This document shows positions 20,961 through 32,246 of a stretch of DNA of 64,000 nucleotides, piece after piece. How positions within the stretch are numbered: the first letter of the stretch is position 1; each line of letters starts with the position of its first letter. The notes below the pieces were generated by a model. The model did no database searches. It was not told the origin of the DNA and saw nothing but the letters and a program-made list of their open reading frames with translations. This stretch comes from Cycas panzhihuaensis (Eukaryota > Cycadophyta): NCBI GenBank assembly GCA_023213395.1, contig CM041465.1, positions 59,093,741 to 59,157,740 on the forward strand. The letters are read 5' to 3'. The translations under genes and the position numbers were made by a program.

Positions 20961-22140
20961 GGACATCCACTTCATGTGCCTAGCCGGCTGCAATTTGGAC
21001 TGAGTCTACAAGAATTACAAAGGCTTGTGGTCGGTGTGGATGACCACTTCTTTTCCCAACAAATATGGTCTCCAATGCTTCACTGCTTGGTGTAATGCAT
21101 AGAGCTCCTTATCGTAAGTTGGGTAGTTTATGACAGATCCATTAAATATCTATGAATGGTATGCTATCGGTTTTCCTTCTTGTTTCAAAACTGCTCCCAT
21201 GGCATAGCCTGAAGCATCAGTCTCCAATTCAAATGGCTTTTGCAGCAAGGGTAAAGCTAACACTGGTGCCTCACAAATTTTCTGCTTCAAAAGCCTGAAA
21301 GCGTTTTCTTGTTCATTCTCCCAATGAAACTTTACATGTCCTCCTGTCAATGCATGAAGAGGTGCTGCAATTTGAGAGAATCTGAAAATAAATTTTCTTA
21401 AATATTGACATGCACCAATGAAACTTCTTACCTCTGTGGTTGTATTAGGTCTGGGACAATTAAGAATGACTTTAATCTTTGCTAGGTCAATCTTCAATTC
21501 TCCTCCTCCAACCATGAAACCTAAGAAGATGAGAGATTGCTTTCCAAACTTGCACTTCTTTAGATTGAGTTTCAACTGCTGCTCTTAGAGAACTTTGAGC
21601 ACTTGCTCGACATGTTAGAGGTGCTCCTCCTAAGTATGGCTAAAAATCAGAATATCATCTAGATAAACAATTACAAAGTCATCAATGAAGGGTCTAAATA
21701 CCTCATTCATCAACCTCATGAAGGTGGCAGGTGCATTGCATAGACCAAACAGCATCACCAACCAAACAATCCTTGCTTCGATTTGAAGGCTATCTTCCAA
21801 GTATCCTCCTCTCAGATTTGAACCTGATGGTAGCCTAATTTTAGGTCCATTTTGCTGAAATATCTTGCCAACTACAGTTGGTCTAACAAGTCATCTATCC
21901 ATGGTAAGGGATGTCTATTCTTTATGGTGATCTTGTTCAAAGCCTGGTAGTCAATACACATTCTCCATCCTTCATCTTTCTTTAGCACCAAAACAATAGA
22001 TGAACCACATAGGGAACAACTTGGCTTGATCACTCCTTGTTCCAAGATTTATTGAATTTGCATCTTAATCTCTTCGTTCTCTAAAACAGAGTTTCGGTAG
22101 AGACTAAGATTTGGTAAAGGTGAATCAGCAACCAGCTAGA
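20961..22140 (-). pseudogene. GYP3 reverse transcriptase and RNase H
   Basis: RT runs from about 22130 to 21590 with [17 protein letters not shown] near 21950, [14 protein letters not shown] near 21860, and an intact active site [10 protein letters not shown] near 21655. RNase H follows, with the longest open piece at 21150-21575. It contains FLGFMVGGGEL, VRSFIGACQYLRKFI and the RNase H start FELETDASGYAMGAVL. RNase H continues to about 20960 with [20 protein letters not shown]. Several TAG/TAA codons interrupt it, and the frame shifts between the protease-RT linker and RT. It is one of the best-preserved pol genes here. Confidence 0.92.
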
Positions 22141-22750
22141 TTTCATATTCAATTGCCCTTTTAGGGGGCAGCCCTTTTGGCTCTTGGAATACGTCATTGT
22201 AGCTATTCCTTAGGCCTTCAATCTGCTGCACTTGATTCCTATCCAGTGCTTGTATTGAGGACTCTACTTGCTCTTTTTCTTCCACCTTTGGCTTTATCAT
22301 CAGCAGCGCAAACTTCCTACAAGCATTAATCAATCTTTTCTCTTGTTGGGAAGATATTAGAGAAATCTTCTTTTGTGGCTTTGATGCATTGATCAGATAT
22401 GATTTCCTGTCCTTGATGAGTCAAATCTTTCTCAGCATCCTGTAATGAACTCCATCTCTATCATAGAGATATGGGCTGCTAAATACAACTTGACAAACAT
22501 CCAAAGGGACTACTTCACATTCAACTTCATTAATGAACTTTTCAGATATTGTAAATTTAAACTTACATTGGTGAGTAACCTGCAACTCTGAATCTTTTTG
22601 CAACCATCCAAGAGGATATGGTTTTGGATGTGCATGCATTTTTAATCCCAGTTTCTTTAGCAATGCTTCTGAGATTAAATTCTTTTAGCTTCCTCCATCA
22701 AAGATGGCATCAACCACACTTTGCTTCACTTGGATTCTTACCATGAAGAG
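22141..22750 (-). pseudogene. GYP3 protease and linker
   Basis: The protease region starts near 22720, where VDAIFDGGS carries the active-site Asp-Gly-Gly. It is open at 22421-22663, with GLKMHAHPKPYPLGWLQKD and VVFSSPYLYDRDGV, the pattern of plant gypsy aspartic proteases. A Lys/Glu-rich linker with a QQIEGLRN-like stretch lies at 22136-22333 and leads into RT. One frame is kept from protease to linker, then it shifts. Confidence 0.85.
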
Positions 22751-22849
22751 CTCCTCTCTAATCTCTGGATCAACTTGTTGATGGTTACTTTTAGGCTCTA
22801 TATTAGCCATGAGCATCAACTTCTCATTGGCTTCTTCAATGCCACAAAC

Positions 22850-23950
22850 ATTTTCATCACCTATAGAGTTAAGTAAAGTTTTACCTTCAGTTTTAACTTT
22901 ACCTTTCCCCTTGTTCTTGGGTCATTTCTCTGGGTGTAGGAATCAACAATCTTCTATGTTGTGGCCTGCTCTCTTGCAATGAGTACAAATGACTTTGATT
23001 TGGGTGGTATTGGCTTGTTTCTTCTTGCCAAAACCTCCAATGGATTGTTGTCCAACTTTACCTAGAAACCTCATTCCTTGGGTAGGTTTGTTGCTACCTT
23101 CTTGAGGTGCAAACCTTTTCCTCTTAGCATAAGCCTTCTTGTTCCTCTTTTATATGGCAATCGCCTTCTTACTGGCTTCATCGAGTAATTTAACTTCAAA
23201 TAGTTAAAGTTCTTGCTGAGTATGCTGGTGTAGTTCTCCAATATACTTCAGCATGATATCTTTACCCAGTAAAGAGATGCCCAACACAACAGCTTGCTTT
23301 TAAAATTCTGTTGTGCAGTCTTGGACATTTTGGCCTCTTTCTTGTTGGTAATATTACCATTTAATCCTCTGTTGCTCTTCATATCCAATAGGATAGAATC
23401 ACTTCTTTATGAGGATTTTAAATTATTGCCAGGTAATTTCATTTACATTATGGGATTTAAGGTATGCATTCCACCAAATTAATGCATGCTTAGACAATTT
23501 TAAACTAGCAAAAGTAATTTTCTGTTGGTTTTTATACCTATAAATAAAAAAGTATGTTTCTAGTTGGTCCAACCAATCATCTAATTTTTTGGCATCCAAA
23601 GTTCCATCATAGATGGGCAATTCAAGTTTTGCCTCTACCTTGAATGGATGTGTGATTACCACTGGATTGTCATCTTCTTCATCTTCTTGTTGGTCTTCTA
23701 CCAGCTCTTCATTTATTTCCTCTTTCATCGGTTCATCTTCTTCCTTCTTTACGCCTTTAGCTGTTGAAGAAGAAGTTGCAACTAGTTGCACCACAAGTTG
23801 GGTTAGTCTATCGAGGTTTTGTTCCATTTTCATGAATCTTTCCTTCATCTTTTGCTTCGAATCAGCCATCTTCCTTCGCTGTTTACTTTCTTTCTTAAGA
23901 GGTTTAGTTAAAGGTTCACCCGTTAACAAATATTGATATCTAGTTTTCAT
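22850..23950 (-). pseudogene. GYP3 gag
   Basis: The open piece 23423-23950 begins MKTRYQYLL. It has a basic N-terminus, a short coiled-coil-like stretch (MKERFMKMEQNLDRLTQLV), an acidic Glu-rich segment, then the gag core: LELPIYDGTLDAKKLDDWL with FASLKLSKHALIWW. Downstream a Cys-rich knuckle near 22930-22990 (CTHCKRAGHN, then Cys) would bind RNA. Frameshifts or stops separate core and knuckle. The ATG at 23948-23950 lies about 100 bp after the primer site. Confidence 0.9.
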
Positions 23951-24033
23951 GAAAATTTTTACAATGAAAACAAGAGGGTTTTTCTTTTCTCTTTTCTTTA
24001 AAAATCCCTAAGTTCCTAAGGGTTTCAAGAAAA

Positions 24034-24049
24034 CTAGCTCTGATACCAA
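24034..24049 (-). other. GYP3 primer binding site
   Basis: On the minus strand, five bases (ATATT) after the LTR end AGATCA comes TTGGTATCAGAGCTAG. It matches the initiator-Met primer site used by many plant LTR elements. Confidence 0.88.
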
Positions 24050-24054
24050 AATAT

Positions 24055-25142
24055 TGATCTGAGTTTTGAATGGAAAAGTGAAGACTTAAACCAATTGAAA
24101 CAAAATCTAAAACAATTTATAATAATATTACATATAATTGAAGATATATTAAATTTTCTTACAAAACTCTTTTTGTTTGTGCTCTATTGAGCATGCAAGG
24201 GACTGCTACAGTGAGTTGGGAGAATAAAACAGAGTGTTGGGTGCTTCTTGAGCTGTCATACGTTTTTTGGAATCTCTGCCTTTGAAGTTTGCAAAATATT
24301 TTTGGTTGCCGTTAACCAAAAATCTTCTTTCTTAGTGAAGAGATCCTGCTAGTGTCTCTTTCTTAGACTGCTGCTACTGTTGTCTTCTTCCCTTAGCTGG
24401 AACTTTAATCTTTTGGGCTCCTTCATGATCCACATAATGGATTTTATATGTTGTTCTGTTGCTTTTCTGTTCTTTTTCCTCTCTACGCAGAATTTCAGAT
24501 GTTGGAGCCGTTCTCTCTTTTTAGAAGAGCTTTTTAAACAACTCTCCTTGAATCTTGCTTCGTACTGCGTCTAGGGCTACAACATCCTCTTTTTCCTCCA
24601 AAAGATCTATTGTTCGTGCCTAGATCTTCGCCATTTAAAACCCTATAATACGTTTTACTTGCAACAAGTTTTCTATTTTTCTGTTTTCTAACGGATTCCA
24701 AAATGGTAAGAGAAATCTTGATAAAATTCTTTTAATTCAGAGATTTTTCTCTTTAAATGTGTAGAAGACACATGTGAGAAGTTCCTCCTTGAATTTTGTG
24801 TGAAATGGACTTAATTTACACCACTAAAATTGCTGCCATTTTTATTACTTTTCTGTTTTTTACATTTCAGGTAGCGATTCCGCACTGCAGAGTACTAGTA
24901 GCGTGTGACACTTGGGTAGCAGTGAAAACACCTGCGTAGTAGTGACAGCACTTGGATAGTAGTGACTGCACCTACAATAGCAGTTGACGTATATAGTTTT
25001 TACATTTTTTAAGCCTTTTTAAGGCAATTTTCTATTAAATAAAGACCGTTAAGCCTTTTTAAGGCATTTTTCTACTAAATAAAGACCATTAACATGAAAA
25101 ATAAGATATTTTAAGAGTATTTAAAGATTCGAAAATGGATCA
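24055..25142 (-). repeat. GYP3 5' LTR (1088 bp)
   Basis: It aligns with the 3' LTR throughout, including the 20-bp array (24918-24977) and the 40-bp tandem pair (25011-25090). It is followed on the + strand by the duplication TAAAA (25143-25147). The open stretch 24380-24574 is the shifted counterpart of the one in the other LTR. Confidence 0.95.
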
Positions 25143-26585
25143 TAAAATGATTAAAAAACTTTATTCATTATTGCTTGGAAGGTAGCAAGTGCATTGCATA
25201 CGTCAAATGGCATTACTTTGAATTCATAATATCCTTTGTATATACAGAATATTATTTTATGTGTATCTTCATCTTTTATTTTAATTTAATAATAACTTGA
25301 TCTAAGATCTAACTTTATAAAATATTGAGCACCATATAATTCATTAAGTAACTCATTAATTCATGGTATGGGAAATTTATTTATATTGGTAACTTTATTA
25401 AGAGTATAATAATCAATGTATATTAAAAAAGAGTTATTTTTTTTTTAACAAGACTACAGGAGCAATGAATGAAAATTTATTTGGTGTAACTATTCTAAGT
25501 TCCAATAGTTCATGAATTATACATTCAATTTTATTTTTATATTTGTAGAGATGTCAATATGGTTTGATTATAATAAGTATTACATTTTTCTTTAATTCAA
25601 ATATATATTCCATACCACGATCAGGGGGCAAGGTGGTTGAAAGTTTTTAGAATATGATTTTATATTTATTGATCAAGTTTTGTATTTGATTATCCATGTA
25701 TTTCTATTTATTATTTTTTATTTTTATTAAGAATAATCATATCACACACCTTAGATACCTTTTGTAGGGCAATTTATTTATTTGATATGAAATTACTTAT
25801 TGAGTGTTAGGAGACATCATTCCTTGAAATATGGGGGTTTTATTGCCTTCTTTGAATCTCATAAACATTTTTTATAAATTTATTTTATAGTTACCTAGGG
25901 TTCTCAACCATTTGACTCCTTAATACCACATCAACTCTTTCAATTTCAATAACAAAAAATTATACTCTTAAAGTAAATTTATCTGAGGAGATTTTAAGAT
26001 ATTTTCACCCCATATTTGTTTATGACCACTAACTTAAATTTGGAATGCAAGTATTTTTGTAACCTATAAATTTAAATTTTGGGTATAGTAGTGGTTAATA
26101 AAATTATGGGTGCTTTCTAAATTAATTATAATAATTAATGTTTTTTTTTTTTCACAGATCCTCTGATTTTAATAGTTTTAAGTCTCAAGATTCTGAACAT
26201 TATTGATAGGGACATGATTGGTTCTTCCTCAAACTATTGATCATCACTTATGTGATCCTCCTTTTCTATTTCCTCAATTATTTTATCCATGTTTTCTTCT
26301 CCTACAATAACTAATGAGTATAATTTTTGTTCTTTACATCTGTGTCCTTTTTTCATTATATCAATAACAAGTTTTTTTTTTTTGTTGGTATTCTTCTATT
26401 TATATTTCTATCAATTAACAATATCTTCATGGATTTTTTAGTAGATTATGACTTTTCTTTTTGGAATATAAATGATTTTTATTGGTTATTCTTTCAGTTA
26501 TTATAATATTTGGTTTAAAAGATGCATTATTTTTTAACATTGGTGGATGATAATAAAATTTTTATTTTGACTTAAAAGTCTTACT
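25143..26585 (-). pseudogene. GYP2 part 2: RT, protease and gag end
   Basis: The sequence continues GYP2 upstream of the GYP3 insertion. RT start is at about 25150-25530 (KVMPFDVCNALATFQ and YYQI regions). Protease is near 26150-25850, with a FVIEIERVDVVLRSQ-type motif of chromoviruses near 25900. A zinc-knuckle remnant GHRCKEQKLYSL lies near 26310. Beyond about 26500 the gag is unreadable. At about 26585 it is replaced by GYP4 RT sequence, so the gag N-terminus and 5' LTR of GYP2 are missing. Decay is heavy, with many poly-T runs. Confidence 0.75.
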
Positions 26586-26589
26586 TAAG

Positions 26590-27900
26590 TGAATATCCTC
26601 ACTAAGAATGACTCTCTAAAATATTGCAGGGGCATTTATAAGTCCAAAAGGCATTACCCAGAATGCATACGTACCCTACTTCGTGATAAAGGTTATTTTT
26701 AATTGATCCTCTGGTGCAATTTGGACCTAATTATATCCCCTAAATCCATTAGTAAATGAGTACATCTCATGTCCTGTCACCTTTTCTAAAACATCCTCTA
26801 TAAAAGGGATTGGAAATGGATCCTTATTGGTGGCTTTATTTAGAACTTTGTAGTCGACATAGACTCTCAATTTCTCATTTTTATTTTAGGATTACCACTA
26901 CGAGGTTTACCCATTCACTATTCTCAACCTCAAAAATGTAGTCTACCTCCAACAACTTATTTAATTCAGCCTTAACTTGTTCTTTATACTTAGGATTCAT
27001 ACAATATGGCCTTTGCCTTACCAGTTTTGCTCCTTCCATCAACTCTATTTTGTGTTCATCCAACTTTGGTAGGATACCTTTTAGGTCTTTGTAAGACTAG
27101 GCAAACACATCCTTATATTCCAAGAATAGTGAAGTTGCTTGTTATAACATTTCTTCCTTCTAATAATCACCCAAAGTAATCATTCATGATAATTCTTTTG
27201 TCCTGATATTAATTTCTTATGTTTTTAACTTTTCCCCTATCATTGTTTTGCCATCTGGGCCTAATGTATAGGCTAGCGTGCTATCGATGCTATGCTTCAA
27301 TGTGGGACTAGTTTGAAGATTTTCTTTTTCTGTCTAAAAATGATATATTCCCTAGTTTTGAATGATTTGTTTTATTCCTTCAATCTACCCTACTTGCTTC
27401 TAAACATTTTTATAAAATCTTAAAAAAAGATTTTTATTTATTTGAGACCAAAAATTAAAATTTTGCATATGTACTCCATACCCAATTCGGGCTTGCGAAT
27501 AAGAGGACACCAAGTACAAAAATTATTGTTGCCTTTTATTCTTTAAAAGTTTATTACGTAATTGTAAAGCATAATTATATTTATCTATAAAGATGGATTT
27601 TTCTTTGACCATTTCTAAATTGGATGACTCCTCATTCCTTTTTTTTTAAGAATCCATGCAATATTCCATGTGGTAACACATAGCTGGTTCTGTTTCTTCC
27701 CAAGCATTATACAACCAATTTAACATATAAGAAGATGAGGGACTACTTGATAGTCTTGGTTGCATCTGAAACACTATTTTAGAATAAGAACTTGTTGTGG
27801 ATTTTGACGTTACTATTGTAGATGAAGCTTTTCCTTCATCTTCGATCTTTTCTATCTTTGGCCTGTTTGAACATAAGGGGAAGGTTACTGTTTTATCTCC
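26590..27900 (-). pseudogene. GYP4 reverse transcriptase, N-terminal half
   Basis: From right to left: linker, then RT start at 26881-27063 (LVRQRPYCMNPKYKEQV and LLEVDYIFEVENSEWV). The palm region follows with a degenerate SGYNQVQI equivalent near 26730 and a GLINAPATF-like motif near 26640. The rest of RT (YxDD), RNase H, integrase and 3' LTR are absent because the sequence switches to GYP2 at about 26585. The linker at 27100-27900 is poorly conserved. Confidence 0.82.
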
Positions 27901-28330
27901 CACTAGCAATGTAAATATATGTTTCCCCAATCCTAGATTGCTTTTGTGGCTAGTAACCATGGTCTTGCTAATAGGGTTGGATATATCCTCTTTTGGTCTT
28001 CCATATGAATTACTACAAAATCCAATAGTATAGTTACTTCTGCCATTGTTACTGGAACATTCAACAACGTTCCCATAGGCCTGACTTGTAATTGACTAGC
28101 TAATCTAATCGAATAATCTGGAGCAACCACATTAGGCCTTCCTAGTGCTATCCATGAAGATTCAGGCAATACATTTACCCCTAAGCCCCCATCTATAATA
28201 GTTCTACATAAGGTGGTTCCAAACATCATCATTGAAACCCTGGGGTCTATTCCCATATCTTTTATAGTTTTAAGGACTGGTTTCTCAATTTGGTCTAAAA
28301 CCATTTGCTATAAATACCCTACTTCCCACC
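27901..28330 (-). pseudogene. GYP4 aspartic protease
   Basis: The open piece 27933-28304 carries CRTIIDGGLGVNVLPESSW, an aspartic-protease active site with Asp-Gly-Gly. A hydrophobic strand (VTILLDFVVI) and LLARPWLLATKAI close the domain, as in plant gypsy proteases where a GRPW-like motif ends it. It would have cut the polyprotein. The flanking frame is broken on both sides. Confidence 0.82.
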
Positions 28331-30480
28331 ACTTAAATACACTTGATATAGGAATTGATTCTTTTAATTCAGTAAGTATATCCTTTATAGTTTGCAACCT
28401 CTACCAAGGATTCATACCTTCTAATGATTATGTTGTCCTCCTTTTGTAGTGCAAGCCTTTAAATCTTTCTTGTTGCCTCTCCTCTTGAGTTTCTCCCATT
28501 GTGTCTTGAAGTATTTTTACCGCCTCCTATAATCATTATTTCTCCATGATTAGATCTAAAATATTATTTTGAATAAGAAGGGGTCCAGTTGATTTGTTGC
28601 TTTGTTTCTGTAGGTAAGTCAGCTTCTCTTGATCCAAAATCACATCCACTAAATTGGTGTTTTGTATCTTATTGTTCTTAGGGCAATTAGACCATTCATG
28701 ATCTGTTAGTCCACATTCTTTGGAGATATGTTCTCCTCCTTTATTTTCTAATGGATATTTTGTTCTAAAATATCCCCATCTCTGGAATAAGAAACAACAA
28801 ATAGGTCTTGTCTTGCCCTTATATTGCTTTACAACTCCCTTCTTCGTCTTTTGTGAATAAATATTATGTATCTCACCTTTATTATTTTTTTGTCGGAAAT
28901 AACATTCCCATGTATTATGGTTACTCCTTCAGCAATTCTCACACCATTTCATGAATCCTCCATGTTCGTTTTAGGTGTCCTTATTGATTACATGGTGAAG
29001 GGCACCAAATATTCTCTCTTAAATTTTCTAGTCATAATCAGGATAACTCTGTATGAGCTTTTCCAATTCCTGCGTATGTTGCATATTGCTTAGAATAGAA
29101 ACTATAGGTTATTACTTCAATGCTTCTACTTTTTTCTTCAAAGCTTCAATTTCTAGATTAGTACCCATTTATGGTGTGGGTTGTGTTTATGTACTAGAAC
29201 AATATGCTAGGGGTTGTATATCATCTAGGAATAAGCTGATTTCATTTTATTTTTAAATTTTAGTGCTAATTAATTATTCATTAGGTTCAACATTACTTTA
29301 TCTCTAAATTGAGATATCAATCTTTCTATAAAATATTTCATTGCCAGCATTGGATTGATTGCTATTGACACCTATATTTTATTCATTATAACTTGCATCC
29401 TTCCATCAAAACTATTCACGGATTCACTCGGATATTGATGGATTTATTCCAAAGCTTGCAAGATAGCTATTGGATCCCTCAGTTTCTAAAATCGATTAAG
29501 GAATTATTCCTGTAGTTGGTCCCAATTCAATTGCTAGCTTGCTATATATTGGAACCATGCTATTGTGGGGCCCCTCAATGTTGAAAGAAAAAGAGCCTTG
29601 ATTTCTCCTTGATCCATGATCCTTTTAATATGGATCATGTTTTTAAATAATACCAAGTGATCACCGGGGTTTGTAGTGCCATCAAATTGGAGGCTAGAAA
29701 ACATTGAGTCACTTTGCACCACAATATATGGAGTTGTATTTACTAGATTTCCTCCACTCCATATTCCACTTTGTCCTCTTCCTGTTGCACCTCCTACACT
29801 GCTCCTTGGGGTCACCATTGGTAACTTGAACAAGGGATTTATTATATGGCTTGGAGTTCAGATTTTCAATAAATAATGATTCCAAGCCTTTTCTGCCACA
29901 CTATATATTTCTAACTCAATGGAATTCTCTTCTTGTATTGATGCTTCTATTTTTTGTGCATTTTCTTCAATGTAATCCTACTAAATATCTTCGTCTGCAC
30001 TTAGTGCTTATGCCTCTTTTCCCATATCCTCTTCTTTTGTACACCTCTAATTACTTTCTTTATATTTCCAACTCAATGGAATTCTCTTCTTATATTGATG
30101 CTTCTATTTTTTGTGGATTTTTTTCAATGAAATCCTATTGAATATCTTCATCTGCACTCAATGCTTGTGCCTCTTTTCCTAGATCCTCTTCTTTTGCACA
30201 ACTCTTATTACTTTCTTCTTCTGCCTTCATCTCTATTATACCTGGACTTTGATCCTTTACTTCTTCCTCATTTTTTGATTTCTCTTTTCTATCTAATATG
30301 CAGATAGTTGCCTTTTCACCTACTTCTTTGGTGTGATTACAAATATGGGTTTGTGTACTCCCTCTTGGATTCTTTCTTTTTTCCAATGCTCCCCTCGATC
30401 ATGATGCATTTTAGCTTCTACTTTGGGTGGCATAGAATAGGACCCGCAAAAGATTTTAGTTGATCTCACCCATTCTCTTG
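28331..30480 (-). pseudogene. GYP4 gag with two zinc knuckles
   Basis: The gag core at 29534-29833 has LQFDGTTNPGDHLVLFKNMI and TLRGPTIAWFQY, the retrotransposon gag signature. Two adjacent knuckle remnants follow at about 28790-28680. The second reads CGLTDHEWSNC and the first has lost a Cys. The N-terminal part (30135-30386) is Glu/Lys-rich and low in complexity. A 157-bp tandem duplication at 29913-30226 lies in the N-terminal region and is not a multiple of three, so one copy would shift the frame. Several stops are present. Confidence 0.82.
29913..30226. repeat. 157-bp tandem duplication in GYP4 gag
   Basis: Unit 1 is 29913-30069 and unit 2 is 30070-30226; both begin AACTCAATGGAATTCTCTTC and have the same internal order with about ten percent mismatch by eye. 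Confidence 0.9.
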
Positions 30481-30503
30481 GTTCAATTTGGCAACAGAAC
30501 CAA

Positions 30504-31450
30504 TGTGTACCATAACCAAACTCTCATAAGGAAACAAGCACAAGAAATCAACTAATTACAATCATTCACCAAGTACATGGCATATACATGGGAGCACAAG
30601 AACTATCATCATTGCATTATGATAGGTCACTCTCATTCTCTGACAACCAGAGCTAACCTAGAATAGTACACACACAGATGGACCTTTACAGCAGACATAA
30701 AATTATGGCTAACCACATTATGTGTGACAATGACCAGAGCACCACAATTCTTTCCAGAAAAAATCTCTCCCCCCTACATTCTTTACATCGTGATATTTAT
30801 ATTCACTATGATTCTGAGTTAGTTATAACTGTTACAAATACAAACAAAAGAGTTGCAACTACCACACACAGTATTTATGTCGAAAAAGATTATAGGGGGT
30901 AGGGCAAACCTACCAGATACCGATAAGGGAGTGTTTGACTTTGTAAGCAGTGTGATAAACTTCTTTATTATTACTATATCTCAACTCAATATTCCAAGAT
31001 ACTACCTATTAAGGAAAGATCATCCTTGTAAGGTCTACAACCATACAAAGGTGTTCATGTAGAATAGCTTTCGAGCATTAGTTGCTAACTCGTGTACCAT
31101 AGAAGGATAAGTGACCAAAAGTTTGCCTATTCTAGGATGGAGAGCGAGCTTATAGGGGTTCTTCTATATAGCTAGAGGTATGTGGAGGCACAAGTCAGAT
31201 CTTCCTATATACTTGAGGGTATGTGGAGCTATGAGTTTATAGCTAGGTTCTGTTTGAGGCCCGTGTATTGGTGCAATTCACACCTCGCTTCACACGGTTA
31301 TGTATACCTAACTGTGCTTAGCCAATAATGATAGATCCCTATGACTTTTATAGGCATTTGATATAGGGTCTCTACCTAGACTCTAGGGAAGGGAGGGTGG
31401 GATGTACTATCTTAGGGAGGTGCTACCTACTTGTAGCAATTATCAAAATT
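30504..31450 (-). repeat. GYP4 5' LTR (outer end uncertain)
   Basis: On the minus strand the presumed LTR ends GGTACACA at 30504. One base later comes TGGTTCTGTTGCC, which fits a decayed primer site of the TGGCGCCGTTGCC type. The region has no coding signal. The outer border is placed near 31450, before an A/T-rich run, but no terminal match supports it and no second LTR exists in the window. Confidence 0.5.
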
Positions 31451-31983
31451 ATACAAAATAGATTTTTTTTTTTGCAGGGAAAGGGTTCAAGAATTTGTCG
31501 AACAAGAAGGAATTCCCTTTTTTTATAATTGTTGGATCTTCCCATTGGGTTGTCCTAATCATCCTTTGAAATCACTTGTTATGATCCACTTCATAAATAT
31601 CACACCAAATTGATAACAAGAGAGTACAAATAGAACCTTTATTAATGTAACATCACAAATTACATTCAGATTCCAAGAAAGCTCAATAAACACCAAAAGA
31701 AGACATGCAAGACTATAATCTTTAGAAGAGGAAATGATCATATAAATCCTTACTTTACAAATGTGAGGTCTTAAATAGACAAAAGTGGTTGTTAACTTCT
31801 AACATCCTATTGGTAGGCCATGCAACCTTTGATTCCATTGGTGGAGGTATGTGGCTCGTGCACATATATTGATGATTGTTCTTAACTCATACCCCATAAT
31901 TGTATAGCTAGTTGCTTGTGTTATACCTTGGAGGGTTATGTAATAAATACCATGTCAGAAATTCAAGAAAAGCTTTGATTCCA
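31451..31983. other. AT-rich stretch, no gene recognised
   Basis: I see no conserved protein in any frame. On the minus strand, TCTATTTAAGACC (near 31775) preceded by CCAATAGGATG looks like part of an LTR promoter, and a second TGGAATCAAAGG occurs near 31835. It may be another decayed LTR fragment; I cannot set limits. Confidence 0.4.
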
Positions 31984-32246
31984 TGTTAAAAAAGTAAAGA
32001 GAATGAAGGGAATAAAAAGACTTAAAGAACTCATGAAAAATAGAGATCAGAAAATAAGAGATAGTTGTTAGAAAATCTCTAGTTATTTTTTCTCTTATTG
32101 TTTGTCACTTACATTGTATTTATATATAATATAGTTACAATTCATAAAAGATGCTTTCAAAGAAAGTAACTACTTTTAGCTACAACAAAAAAAGGTCTAC
32201 TTTTAAATACAACAAAAAATAGTTATAAATCTCCAAAATTTTTACA
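31984..32246 (-). repeat. Possible copia-type 5' or solo LTR (263 bp)
   Basis: On the minus strand it begins TGTAAAAATTTTGG (32246) and ends CTTTTTTAACA (31984). It is followed directly by TGGAATCAAAGC, which is close to the TGGTATCAGAGC primer site. A TATA-like TATATATAAATAC lies near 32115. No matching second LTR or coding remnant adjoins it. Confidence 0.45.

Larger units (their letters stand above)
18242..25142 (-). mobile_element. GYP3: complete Ty3/gypsy element
   Basis: Both LTRs are present (18242-19332 and 24055-25142) and the element is flanked by TAAAA on both sides (18237-18241 and 25143-25147). LTR ends are TGATC...GATCA. It is inserted in the RT region of GYP2, whose protein sequence continues across the junction when GYP3 is removed. 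Internal order on the minus strand is primer site, gag, zinc knuckle, protease, RT, RNase H and integrase. LTRs differ at about one base in ten by eye, mostly as transitions. Confidence 0.96.
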
